Shown piece after piece: positions 8,587 to 18,254 of a stretch of DNA of 64,000 nucleotides. Source of the DNA: Lachnospiraceae bacterium (GTDB taxonomy: Bacteria > Bacillota > Clostridia > Lachnospirales > Lachnospiraceae); contig SVEL01000007.1 in the NCBI GenBank assembly GCA_015057425.1, positions 62,001 to 126,000 on the forward strand, written 5' to 3'. Position 1 is the first letter of the stretch. Each line of letters starts with the position of its first letter. Under the pieces are notes generated by a model. The model was given only the letters and a program-made list of their open reading frames with translations. It was not told the DNA's origin and did no database searches. Both the position numbers and the translations under genes were made by a program.

Positions 8587-9990
8587 TTATTCGTATATTA
8601 CTATGGCTGAATCATTTGGAAGGTTTTTGTATACGGTATAGGCATCATCTTTGCTTAAATAAATTGAACCATATGAACCGTTGTTCTTATATATTGAACC
8701 TCCAAAAGATGTAAGCCAGTCAGCTGCAACAAGACCTATAGTATCATCTGCTGTTGAACCGTAAAATACCATCCAGTAATTAACCGAACGTGTAAAATAT
8801 GAACGGTTAAATGTATATTTCTTTTGCTTGTATCTTAATTTATATGTTCCTGTAGGTGTTTCATATTTAGTATTATCTGTACCGGATATGATATTTGCAG
8901 TTAAAATCTGTTCACCGTCAACATAGAGAAATAACTTTTGTTTTGATAAAGATATTTCGCAATATGTGTTACCGATATCGCTGTCGCCGTGAACGGCAGC
9001 CTTCTGCAAGTATTCTATCTCTCTCTTGCAACTGTTGTTTGCCTTAATGTCGTTGATGATATTCTTCACTTCACCGTTTTTATTAAACCACCAACCGTAA
9101 TCTCCGCCTTTTACTATAATTGTTTTACCGTAAGAATTTGTAAATTCTCTTGTACAGCCAAAGGTTTCATACTTCTTTGCAAGTGATGTTACATAATTTA
9201 ATATTGCTTTTTCATCAAAGACAATTTCAGTGTCATCTGAAAGAGAAATCCATTGTGAAATCAGGTTTCTGTCAATAACTTCCGTATTTTCTCCAAATAC
9301 AAGTTCAATCTTTGTGTTTATATATCCGTTTAATGTTCCTTCAAGTTCATATAACTTTGAAGTTTCATCAGTTTTATCGACAAGATAGCAACCGCTTTCT
9401 TCAAGATTTATAGATGTTTTGCCATCTTTAACGGCATTTTTTATAAGCGTTGAAAGAAGCTCTACATTTAGTTCAGTTCCTGCATCACCGCTTTTGACAG
9501 TATAAGCTCCGTTTTCGTAAACAAGATACGGAACAGATGGTTTACGCATATTGTCCGGATTTGCACACTTAAGGTTATCTATCTTTTCCTGAAGAAGAGT
9601 TTCGTTGTATGAAATCGTTGTCGGAATTGTAAACGAATCATTTTTCTTAAAAAACCATGCATACGGATTTTGCTTTGCTTTTACCGATGCAACTGATTCT
9701 GACAAAACAATTGACATATTTATTGACTCTGCGGAAATATGTTCAACAACATTATCTCTTTCTATAAGCTGTAACACGTAATAACGTGTGTCCTTTTTTA
9801 ACATTTCTTCTACATTCATTACTGATTTACCGGAACAATCAATTCCGTTTATGGTTGTTCCAAAAAAGAAATGTGATTGAAAATAAATTGCAAAAAGTAA
9901 ATAAATAAAAGTTATTATAACTGCAACTAAGGCGGCTATAGCAATAGCCACCCTTTTTATTGAATATCTGTAGCGGGTTGAATTAGACAT
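8587..9990 (-). CDS. L,D-transpeptidase (YkuD) with PG-binding region
   Basis: N-terminal TM; EISLSKQKLFLYVDGEQILTANIISGT...TPTGTYKL YkuD signature. The usual HGT...SHGC motif is atypical in this protein. Confidence 0.85.
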   Translation of the reverse strand: MSNSTRYRYSIKRVAIAIAALVAVIITFIYLLFAIYFQSHFFFGTTINGIDCSGKSVMNVEEMLKKDTRYYVLQLIERDNVVEHISAESINMSIVLSESVASVKAKQNPYAWFFKKNDSFTIPTTISYNETLLQEKIDNLKCANPDNMRKPSVPYLVYENGAYTVKSGDAGTELNVELLSTLIKNAVKDGKTSINLEESGCYLVDKTDETSKLYELEGTLNGYINTKIELVFGENTEVIDRNLISQWISLSDDTEIVFDEKAILNYVTSLAKKYETFGCTREFTNSYGKTIIVKGGDYGWWFNKNGEVKNIINDIKANNSCKREIEYLQKAAVHGDSDIGNTYCEISLSKQKLFLYVDGEQILTANIISGTDNTKYETPTGTYKLRYKQKKYTFNRSYFTRSVNYWMVFYGSTADDTIGLVAADWLTSFGGSIYKNNGSYGSIYLSKDDAYTVYKNLPNDSAIVIYE

Positions 9991-10034
9991 ATTTCATCTC
10001 CATTTAAATTCGGGTCTTAATTAACAAGTTTCAA

Positions 10035-11339
10035 TTATCTGCGGGACAGCTCCGTCATAATATCTTCCCATGTAACACCACGTTCTGCCATAAGAACCAT
10101 AACGTGATATAAGAAATCTGAAATTTCGTATTTGATTTCTTCCGGATTTGGATTCTTGGCAGCGATTATTATTTCCGTAGCCTCTTCTCCGACTTTCTTA
10201 AGAATTTTATCAATTCCTTTATCAAAAAGGTAATTGGTATATGAACCTTCTTTAGGATTTGCTTTCCTATCGAGGATTACATCAAATACATTATCAAGAA
10301 TCTTGTGAGGATTATTTTCTTTATAATCAGTTTTAAGTACTTCATTGAAGAAACAGCTTCTTTCACCTGTATGACATGCAGCACCGACCTGAAATACCTT
10401 GGCAAGTAATGTGTCGCTGTCGCAGTCAGCATAAAGAGCCTTTACATACTGGAAATGACCGGATGTAAGTCCTTTTTCCCATAATTCATTTCTGCTTCTG
10501 CTGTAGTATGTCATTCTGCCTGTTGTTACAGTCTGATTAAAGGCTTCTTCGTTCATATATGCAAGCATCAATACTTCATCTGTTCTGTAATCCTGTACAA
10601 TTACAGGAATCATACCATCGTTGTTTGTCTTGAAATCAGAGAATTTCACATTAGTTTCAAGTGTTTTTGCAGGAATTCCGTCATTTTTTGACAAATATTT
10701 AACGTTCATATAGTCAACGTCTGTTTTTTCTGACAAAATAATTGCAATACCTTTAATGGAATTCTCAGAAATTTCATATACTTCCTTAATAAGCGGATAG
10801 TCATTTATAAGTCCTAAAACTACAGTGTCAAAGTTCTTCAACGAGCATTTAATATATAACTTTGTATATGCTTTTATATTTTTTGCAAAAAGGCATTTTA
10901 CACCGGCTTCACAGGCTGATTTTACAGCATCTGCATCTGTAGTATCATCAAAGTATACAGCTATTTTATCTTTACCGAATCTGTCGCAGGCTTCTTTTAA
11001 AAGTTCAACGTTGGACTCTTTATTAAAATCAAGGACTGCTGCTTCTGCTCCGGCATAAAGATATTTCTTTACATCTTCAAGTCTTTTGATGTTTCCTGCA
11101 AGATAAACTTTTGTATCAGCTATAGAAACGATTTCTTTAATTGTATCTATATTTTCATCATGTTCGGCATCTGTTTCTGATATTTCTGTTATAAACAATC
11201 CGTCTGCTCCGCGATTAGCAATATATCTGCAGTAATCAGGAACGGAATAATCATTTTTGTTAAGAACACTTCCGTCGCCGGATATAAAGCTATTTGATTT
11301 AATGGAAAACTGTTGTAATAAATTAAAATTTTTCATCAT
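10035..11339 (-). CDS. hisI: HisIE bifunctional enzyme with N-terminal HisA/HisF-like domain
   Basis: C-terminal two thirds carry HisI ([22 protein letters not shown]...[11 protein letters not shown]) and HisE ([20 protein letters not shown]); N-terminal ~220 aa resembles a (beta-alpha)8 barrel. Confidence 0.93.
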   Translation of the reverse strand: MMKNFNLLQQFSIKSNSFISGDGSVLNKNDYSVPDYCRYIANRGADGLFITEISETDAEHDENIDTIKEIVSIADTKVYLAGNIKRLEDVKKYLYAGAEAAVLDFNKESNVELLKEACDRFGKDKIAVYFDDTTDADAVKSACEAGVKCLFAKNIKAYTKLYIKCSLKNFDTVVLGLINDYPLIKEVYEISENSIKGIAIILSEKTDVDYMNVKYLSKNDGIPAKTLETNVKFSDFKTNNDGMIPVIVQDYRTDEVLMLAYMNEEAFNQTVTTGRMTYYSRSRNELWEKGLTSGHFQYVKALYADCDSDTLLAKVFQVGAACHTGERSCFFNEVLKTDYKENNPHKILDNVFDVILDRKANPKEGSYTNYLFDKGIDKILKKVGEEATEIIIAAKNPNPEEIKYEISDFLYHVMVLMAERGVTWEDIMTELSRR

Positions 11340-11360
11340 AATCTCCGTTCTGTTTCTATA

Positions 11361-11945
11361 CTATAATGCACCTTTTGTTGAAAGAACTTCAGTGATTCTT
11401 TCATCAACAATGGTTGCTGAATCAAGAGCTTTTGCAAATGCCTTAAATGCACATTCTGCAATATGGTGGTCATTGTCACCGGAGAACATCTTAAAGTGAA
11501 GATTCATTCCGGCTGAGTATGATATGGCATAGAAAAATTCTTTAATCATAGCTGTATCAAGGTCACCCATCTTGTCAAATGTAAACTTTAAATCAGATAC
11601 ATAATATGGTCTTCCTGACAAATCAAGAGCACACATAATCAAAGCTTCATCCATAGGTAAAACAGCTGAGCCATATCTCTTTATAGACTTTTTATCACCA
11701 ACAGCTTCTTTAATTGCCTGTCCTAAAACAATACCTATATCTTCTACTGTATGGTGGCAGTCCACATTTAAATCACCGGTTGCTTTGACTGTCAGGTCAA
11801 ATAATCCGTGTCTTGCAAAATTATTTAACATATGATCAAGAAAACCTACGCCTGTATCAATTTCAGCAACACCTGTACCGTCTATATTAAAATTGATTTC
11901 TATATTTGTTTCACCGGTAACTCTTTTAACGTTTGCCTGTCTCAT
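11361..11945 (-). CDS. hisB: imidazoleglycerol-phosphate dehydratase
   Basis: GVGFLDHMLNNFARHGLFDL, DCHHTVEDIGIVLG, DNDHHIAECAFKAFAKAL. Confidence 0.98.
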   Translation of the reverse strand: MRQANVKRVTGETNIEINFNIDGTGVAEIDTGVGFLDHMLNNFARHGLFDLTVKATGDLNVDCHHTVEDIGIVLGQAIKEAVGDKKSIKRYGSAVLPMDEALIMCALDLSGRPYYVSDLKFTFDKMGDLDTAMIKEFFYAISYSAGMNLHFKMFSGDNDHHIAECAFKAFAKALDSATIVDERITEVLSTKGAL

Positions 11946-11969
11946 AGCTTGTCCTCCGTTTATATAAAT

Positions 11970-13268
11970 TTATTCTTTATCAAATCTTACTTTTATGGAA
12001 TTTGCATGTGCAGTAAGTCTTTCTGCTTCGGCAAATTTAATAATATCCTTGTGTATTGGTTCAAGAGCTTCTCTTGAATATGAAATAATACTTGATTTCT
12101 TAATAAAATCATCAACGCTGAGCGGTGAGAAAAACTTAGCAGTACCATTTGTAGGAAGAACGTGGTTCGGTCCTGCAAAATAATCTCCAAGCGGTTCACT
12201 GGAATATTCACCTAAGAACATAGCTCCTGCATTTCTGATTTTTGTCATAGTATTAAATGGATCTTTTGTTACAATTTCAAGGTGTTCTGATGCAATTTCA
12301 TTAGCTGCATCAATTGCATCCTCCATATTTTCTGCAATCAATATGTAACCGTAGTTATCAAGAGATTTTTGCAGGATTTCTTTTCTTGAAAGCTCGCTTA
12401 CGAATTTATCAACCTGTACTGATACTTTTTCAGCAAGCTCTTCGCTTGTTGTTATAAGGATAGCTGATGCAAGCTCATCATGTTCTGCCTGAGATAATAA
12501 ATCCGCAGCAACATATCTTGGGTTGGCAGTTTCATCTGCAAGTACAAGTATTTCGCTTGGACCTGCAATTGAATCTATGCTTACAAAGCCATATACTGCT
12601 TTCTTTGCAAGTGCTACATATATGTTACCGGGTCCGACTATCTTATCGACCTTAGGAATTGATTCAGTACCGTATGCAAGCGCTGCAATCGCCTGTGCTC
12701 CGCCTACTTTATATATAACATCAACTCCTGCTATATCTGCGGCAACAAGGGTTCCCGGATTAACTTTTCCGTCTGCACCCGGTGGTGTAACCATTACAAT
12801 ATTTGGAACACCTGCAACTTTTGCAGGTATAATATTCATAAGAACGCTTGAAGGATAAGCCGCCTTTCCGCCTGGTACATATACACCTGCTCTGTAAAGA
12901 GGTGTCACTCTCTGACCTAATATTGAACCGTCAGGTTTTGAATCGAACCAGCTGTACTGGCGCTGCTTTTCATGGAAAACTCTTATATTTTCAGCAGCCA
13001 TCTTTATAATATCAACAAGTCCGTCCTCTCCGACTATAGCATAAGCTTCTTCAATTTCTTCTTTTGTTACAATTAAATTATCCTTATTTATATCGGCTTT
13101 GTCAAATTTTTTTGTATATTCAAATAAAGCGGCATCACCATTTACCTTAACATTATTTACAATTTCATTTACAGTGTCTGCATATTCATCGTAATTGTTA
13201 GGACTTCTTTTTAATAAATCATTTAAGAGATTTTTCTTTGTTTCTTCTGTTAAACGTATTGTTCTCAT
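11970..13268 (-). CDS. hisD: histidinol dehydrogenase
   Basis: VGGAQAIAALAYGTESIPKVDKIVGPGN, SIDSIAGPSEILVLAD. Confidence 0.98.
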   Translation of the reverse strand: MRTIRLTEETKKNLLNDLLKRSPNNYDEYADTVNEIVNNVKVNGDAALFEYTKKFDKADINKDNLIVTKEEIEEAYAIVGEDGLVDIIKMAAENIRVFHEKQRQYSWFDSKPDGSILGQRVTPLYRAGVYVPGGKAAYPSSVLMNIIPAKVAGVPNIVMVTPPGADGKVNPGTLVAADIAGVDVIYKVGGAQAIAALAYGTESIPKVDKIVGPGNIYVALAKKAVYGFVSIDSIAGPSEILVLADETANPRYVAADLLSQAEHDELASAILITTSEELAEKVSVQVDKFVSELSRKEILQKSLDNYGYILIAENMEDAIDAANEIASEHLEIVTKDPFNTMTKIRNAGAMFLGEYSSEPLGDYFAGPNHVLPTNGTAKFFSPLSVDDFIKKSSIISYSREALEPIHKDIIKFAEAERLTAHANSIKVRFDKE

Positions 13269-13296
13269 TGTTTACGCCTTTCCTGTATATTAACAT

Positions 13297-13938
13297 TTAT
13301 TGTTTTATGACCTGTTTCAAACCTTGAACTATATTCATAATTCGTTCATTTTCCATTTTCATGCTGACTTTGTTTACAACCATGCGCGCTGAAAGCGGAC
13401 AAATTTCTTCTAACACTTCAAGACCGTTTTCATGAAGTGTTGAGCCTGTTTCAACTATATCAACAATCACTTCTGAAAGACCGACTATAGGTGCAAGTTC
13501 AACTGAACCGTTAAGCTTTATGATTTCAACAGTCTGATGCTTTTTGTTGTAGAAATAATCTTTTGCAATTTGCGGATATTTACTTGCAACACGTATCATT
13601 TCGTGATGCTTTAAAAGTTCGGCTGCTGATGCAGGACCACATACACACATACGACATCTTCCAATGCCGAGATCAACAACTTCCAAAAGCTGTCGCCCTT
13701 CTTCCAATATAGTATCTTTGCCGACAATACCAATATCTGCAGCACCATACTCTACATAAGTAGGTACATCACCGGCTTTTGCAAGGAAAAATTTTAATTT
13801 CAATTCTTCATTAACAAATAATAATTTTCTTGTATTTTTGTCTTTCATCTCTTCACATGTAATTCCGAACTGTTCAAACATCTCTAAAGTTTTGCTTGCC
13901 AGTCTTCCTTTTGCAAGAGCGATTGTTAAATATCTCAT
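13297..13938 (-). CDS. hisG: ATP phosphoribosyltransferase, short form (HisZ-dependent)
   Basis: [42 protein letters not shown]; ~213 aa; ATG overlaps the hisZ stop (TAATG). Confidence 0.97.
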   Translation of the reverse strand: MRYLTIALAKGRLASKTLEMFEQFGITCEEMKDKNTRKLLFVNEELKLKFFLAKAGDVPTYVEYGAADIGIVGKDTILEEGRQLLEVVDLGIGRCRMCVCGPASAAELLKHHEMIRVASKYPQIAKDYFYNKKHQTVEIIKLNGSVELAPIVGLSEVIVDIVETGSTLHENGLEVLEEICPLSARMVVNKVSMKMENERIMNIVQGLKQVIKQ

Positions 13939-15119
13939 TACAGTCTCCATTCCAAATTAGCATTGATATTTTTTGCTAATTCTGTGTAATCATTTTCTGT
14001 ATAGTTTGAATTTTTCTTAATAAGAGTAACAGATGAACCCCATCTTCTAAGGTCTGCTGCATACTTTATAGCATTCATACACTGTTCTTCGCTATATATA
14101 ACAACAACTTTTTTTTCTTTTGATTTGAATTCTATGTTTTGTCTGTTCATAGCTGTCAGAAGCTTGTCGACATCAATACAAAATCCCATAGATGGTGAAT
14201 TCTTACCAAACTGGCTTAAAAGTTCATCATAGCGTCCGCCGGTTGCAATTGCATCGCCTGTTCCGTAAGTATAAGCACGCAATATGATTCCGGTATAATA
14301 GTTATAATTACTAACCATTCCAAGATCAAAAGATATGTATTTCTCGTAACCGTAATATGATAACTTTTCGTATACTTTCTGCAATCTGTCAAGAGCCGCC
14401 TGAGATTTGGCGTTCTTAACAATTTTTCTTGCTTCGTCTATAATTTCCTTCTGACCTGTCATTTCAGGGAGTTTTATAAGAAGTTTCCCTATTCTGTCAT
14501 CAAAGTTACAGTTACTTACAAGTTCTTCAATTCCAAAATAATTTTTGTTTTCAAGAAGCGTCTTGAACTCTTCTACTACTTCTTCATCCATTTCTACTGT
14601 TTCGAGAATACCTGAAAGAAAATCAACATGTCCGACTTCAATCTGAAATTCAGTTAAACCGCATTTGAGCAGACAATCTGCAGATAATGCTATGATTTCA
14701 GCATCAGCATCTGAACTTCCGTCACCGATAAGCTCTGCTCCGGCCTGGGTAAATTCTTTTAATTTTCCCTGATATTCAGAATTGTTTATAAATGTATTGC
14801 CGCAGTAAGAAAGTCTGATTGGCATATCATAATCGCTGTAATACTTTGATACAGCTCTTGCAATTGCAGGAGTTATATCAGGTCTTAAAACTAATGTTGC
14901 ACCTTCTCTGTCAAAGAATTTATACATATTTTTAGGAGCAACACTTCCTTTTTCCTTATCAAATATATCAAGGAATTCAAAAGTCGGAGTTTGAATATGT
15001 TCATATCCGTACTCTTTGATGGTTTTATTTATTGTATTCTGTAAGAATAACTTTTTTTCACATTCATTGCTGTAAATATCTCTTACACCTTCAGGTGTAT
15101 GTAATAACTGTTTATTCAT
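13938..15119 (-). CDS. hisZ: ATP phosphoribosyltransferase regulatory subunit
   Basis: HisRS-like catalytic paralogue ([44 protein letters not shown]) directly upstream of short hisG. Confidence 0.92.
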   Translation of the reverse strand: MNKQLLHTPEGVRDIYSNECEKKLFLQNTINKTIKEYGYEHIQTPTFEFLDIFDKEKGSVAPKNMYKFFDREGATLVLRPDITPAIARAVSKYYSDYDMPIRLSYCGNTFINNSEYQGKLKEFTQAGAELIGDGSSDADAEIIALSADCLLKCGLTEFQIEVGHVDFLSGILETVEMDEEVVEEFKTLLENKNYFGIEELVSNCNFDDRIGKLLIKLPEMTGQKEIIDEARKIVKNAKSQAALDRLQKVYEKLSYYGYEKYISFDLGMVSNYNYYTGIILRAYTYGTGDAIATGGRYDELLSQFGKNSPSMGFCIDVDKLLTAMNRQNIEFKSKEKKVVVIYSEEQCMNAIKYAADLRRWGSSVTLIKKNSNYTENDYTELAKNINANLEWRL

Positions 15120-15207
15120 AAGCTCTCCATTTTCTAAGTGAATTATGATGTTTGTTAACTCATGTTACTTTATTATAGTAACGTGCTATCAAATTATCAT
15201 ACGACAG

Positions 15208-15236
15208 ATTATACTTTATATATAAGAATTTGTCAA
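15208..15236 (-). promoter_or_regulatory. sigma-A promoter of the his operon
   Basis: Minus strand TTGACA (15236-15231), 17-nt spacer, TATAAT (15213-15208), consensus at both hexamers. Confidence 0.9.
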
Positions 15237-15252
15237 TAATAATAGAAAATAT

Positions 15253-15783
15253 TTATCTGGAAGCCAAATCCATATTGATTTGTTCTAAAAAATGAATAGG
15301 AATTCCATTGTGACTTCTTATGGCATATGTTTTATCAATTTCATCATATTTAAAACTTTTTCTACCACCATTTTCCATACGTCTGTAAAATTCATCTATT
15401 GTCTTAAAAGGAACATAATACATTTCATCCTTATGTGAATAATGCAACAGTATAAATGAAATACCATCCTGTTTTTCAAACTGTCTCATAAATTCTATCT
15501 GATGTTTATGGATGTTTTGAAGCGGGAATGTATCTGTCATACATTCTTTTGCATCAAAGCATACAGGTATTCCCTGAACGACACCGATATAATCCACAGT
15601 ACTCTTCTGTTCAAAGTATGCAAGAGTAATGTGTCGTGTTGACTGGTCGATATTTATAGGTTTTATAGGTGTTGGTATTTTTTGGATTAGTGCAATTTCA
15701 CCATCACGGTAACGCTCGATAGACATATTAACTAAATCTTCAAGAACACTACCTCTTAACCCTCTGGAATTCCATGTTGCCAT
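15253..15783 (-). CDS. recU: Holliday junction resolvase RecU
   Basis: WNSRGLRGSVLEDLVNMSIERYR, STVDYIGVVQGIPVCFDAKE, KHQIEFMRQFEKQDG. Confidence 0.94.
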   Translation of the reverse strand: MATWNSRGLRGSVLEDLVNMSIERYRDGEIALIQKIPTPIKPINIDQSTRHITLAYFEQKSTVDYIGVVQGIPVCFDAKECMTDTFPLQNIHKHQIEFMRQFEKQDGISFILLHYSHKDEMYYVPFKTIDEFYRRMENGGRKSFKYDEIDKTYAIRSHNGIPIHFLEQINMDLASR

Positions 15784-16756
15784 AATTTTCTCCTATGCGG
15801 CAAAACGCTTTCGGCAGCTTTGCATAAAATTCTTTATTACTTAAATATTCTAGTTCTCCTGACATTGCAGGGAAAACAAATTTATACGAATGTAAAAGCT
15901 GATGCCTGATATTATATTTATCAAGATATAATTTGTTGACGGATGAATCTCCGTACTTTGTATCGCCAATAATCGGATGACCTGTTGATGCAAGGTGTGC
16001 TCTGATTTGATGCGGTTTACCGGTTATAAGCTTTACTTTTAGCAATGTTGTATTTTCATATTTATCAAGCGGCTCGTAATATGTTTCAATATAATCGCCT
16101 TTTTCAGGATTATCACTTATGGAAACTTTGTTGGTCACTTCGTTTTTATATAAATATCCTTTTATAAGTGACGGGTTTTCAATACTGCCTGTTACTATGG
16201 CAAGATAAAATTTGTCGGCAGTACGTTCTTTTAACAGTTCAGCAGCTTTCTGCAATGCACAAAGACTTTTTCCGCCGATAATAAGTCCTGTCGTATTCCT
16301 GTCTAATCTGTTACATATTGAAGGTTTAAACGTTCCCGGCGATGATATGGAAATATCATTTTTCGATTTAAGATATTCAATCATCACTTCGTTGATTGAT
16401 ATGTCATCCTGTTTTGCTTTTTGAGAAAGCATTCCATATGGCTTATTCATAAGGATAAAATGATTGTCTTCATATATAATTTCAAGCTCACCGGCTAATT
16501 TCTTTAAACGGTCAGAACTTTCAGTGTCAGATATCCTGACAGTTGAAAACTTATTGAAGGTTTCATCTGAAAGAAAAATCTTTATAACATCTCCGGCAGT
16601 AAGCTTTTCGCTTCCTGTTGCCTTTTTGCTGTTTAATGTTATGTTTTTCTTTCGAAGCATTTTATATATAAATGATGACGGAGCTTCGTTTAAATATGTG
16701 ATTAACAGTTTATCAAGGCGTTTTCCGGCCTCATTATTTCCGACAATTAGTTCTTT
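15749..16756 (-). CDS. RluC/RluD-family pseudouridine synthase
   Basis: S4 domain, HILMNKPYG, CNRLDRNTTGLIIGGK, KPHQIRAHLASTGHPIIGDTKYG; overlaps recU by ~35 nt. Confidence 0.93.
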   Translation of the reverse strand, partial: KELIVGNNEAGKRLDKLLITYLNEAPSSFIYKMLRKKNITLNSKKATGSEKLTAGDVIKIFLSDETFNKFSTVRISDTESSDRLKKLAGELEIIYEDNHFILMNKPYGMLSQKAKQDDISINEVMIEYLKSKNDISISSPGTFKPSICNRLDRNTTGLIIGGKSLCALQKAAELLKERTADKFYLAIVTGSIENPSLIKGYLYKNEVTNKVSISDNPEKGDYIETYYEPLDKYENTTLLKVKLITGKPHQIRAHLASTGHPIIGDTKYGDSSVNKLYLDKYNIRHQLLHSYKFVFPAMSGELEYLSNKEFYAKLPKAFCRIGENYGNMEFQRVKR

Positions 16757-16772
16757 CATATTTTCCCTCGGT

Positions 16773-17465
16773 TTATATAGAATATGGAAGTATCTTTCTT
16801 GCAATAATATAATCGTTTGTAATTACCTTTTTGTTACAATCTGTGTTTGTGTGGATATTATTTAAAACTTCTTTTACAAACTGGTCTTTATCGGTATAAA
16901 ACTTGTAAGATTTAAAATTGCACGTATTTTCAAGTATTTTTTTTATATAATCTTTTGTATATTCTACATCAAGCTTTGGATAATCAGAATATGCAAATAC
17001 ATGTCCTCTGTTTATTATTATGTAATCAACATTCATAATATGGTCACCGTATGTAAGTATCAGGTCTGCAATCATAGTTGCTTTTCCGTCTTCCGGGCTG
17101 ACCTGTTCTTCGGGCGTGATTTCAAGAAGCGTATCATCGTTAACATATAACCATTTTTTGTTATTGCAAAATGGAATAAGCGCATCAAAGACTTCTTTGG
17201 TACCGGATTTAAACTTTGCAACAACAAAAAACATAACAAGATACTTTGCTGTAGGAAGCATTGAAACAGCTGCCATAACAGTGAAAAGTGATTTGTTGTG
17301 ACCGTAAATTATAATCCCTGTAAAGTAAATTACAAATACCATTAAAAGACTTATAAAGCCGATTATTCCCTGTCGTTTTTTGAAACTGTCAATGTATCCG
17401 AAATTTCCTTTTTCCTTTTTTTCTTTTTTTGCTTTATTATTTTTTTTGTTTTCTTCGTTGTTCAT
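16773..17465 (-). CDS. membrane protein of unknown function (two TM helices plus cytosolic domain)
   Basis: Lys-rich N-terminus, two hydrophobic segments, ~130-aa C-terminal domain; no family recognised. Confidence 0.6.
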   Translation of the reverse strand: MNNEENKKNNKAKKEKKEKGNFGYIDSFKKRQGIIGFISLLMVFVIYFTGIIIYGHNKSLFTVMAAVSMLPTAKYLVMFFVVAKFKSGTKEVFDALIPFCNNKKWLYVNDDTLLEITPEEQVSPEDGKATMIADLILTYGDHIMNVDYIIINRGHVFAYSDYPKLDVEYTKDYIKKILENTCNFKSYKFYTDKDQFVKEVLNNIHTNTDCNKKVITNDYIIARKILPYSI

Positions 17466-17486
17466 TTATATTTACTAAGCCTTTCG

Positions 17487-18251
17487 TTAAATTAACTTTA
17501 TAATGATTTCGTGCGGAATTATCTTACACAAAATACGGAATATTCTCATAGATCTTCCGTATACCGAAACATGTTTTCTCGCCATACTGTCGTCAAGAGC
17601 TTTCTTTACAACATTTTTGCTTTTTGCCATAAAGAATTTTTTGTACCACACAAGTGCGTTATCCTTTTCTGCAACTTCAAAAAATTCAGTTTCAACAGGA
17701 CCAGGGCAAACAGCCGTCACATAGATGTATTCATCTTTTAATTCCCTTGCAAGAGCTCTTGAAAAGGTTAAAACATAAGATTTACTTGCTGCATATACTG
17801 CAAATCCCGGTTGCGGAAGAAATGCTGCTGAAGAAGCAATGTTAATAATTCTTCCGTTATAGCTCATATATGGCAGACATATTTTTGTTAACTTTGTTAA
17901 TGCTCTAATGTTTAAATCAATAATATTAATCTGCTCAAAATCTGCGGATGTATGGAAGTTTCCTATAAGTCCCATTCCTGCATTATTTACAAGCATTTTA
18001 ATACGAATATTTTCTGATGCAAGAAGCTCGTTAATCTTATCGATACTTTCATCTTTACATATATCATAATCTAAAATTCTTACAGGTGTTGCCAGTTGGG
18101 TTTTTAACGCTTCAAGTCTGTCCTTTCTTCTTGCCACAACCCATATTTCGTCAATTGAAATAAATCTTGCATCAATCTGCTTTGCAAATTCCTTGCCCAT
18201 ACCTGATGATGCACCTGTAATTATCGCTATACTCTTCATAGATTCCTCCAT
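17487..18251 (-). CDS. SDR-family NAD(P)-dependent oxidoreductase
   Basis: IITGASSGMGKEFAKQ, LVNNAGMGL, YAASKSYVLTFSRAL. Confidence 0.93.
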   Translation of the reverse strand: MEESMKSIAIITGASSGMGKEFAKQIDARFISIDEIWVVARRKDRLEALKTQLATPVRILDYDICKDESIDKINELLASENIRIKMLVNNAGMGLIGNFHTSADFEQINIIDLNIRALTKLTKICLPYMSYNGRIINIASSAAFLPQPGFAVYAASKSYVLTFSRALARELKDEYIYVTAVCPGPVETEFFEVAEKDNALVWYKKFFMAKSKNVVKKALDDSMARKHVSVYGRSMRIFRILCKIIPHEIIIKLI

Positions 18252-18254
18252 ATA

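Noticed and set aside
11832-12858. Overlapping + strand ORFs within hisB/hisD
   Set aside because: Antisense to well-supported his genes.
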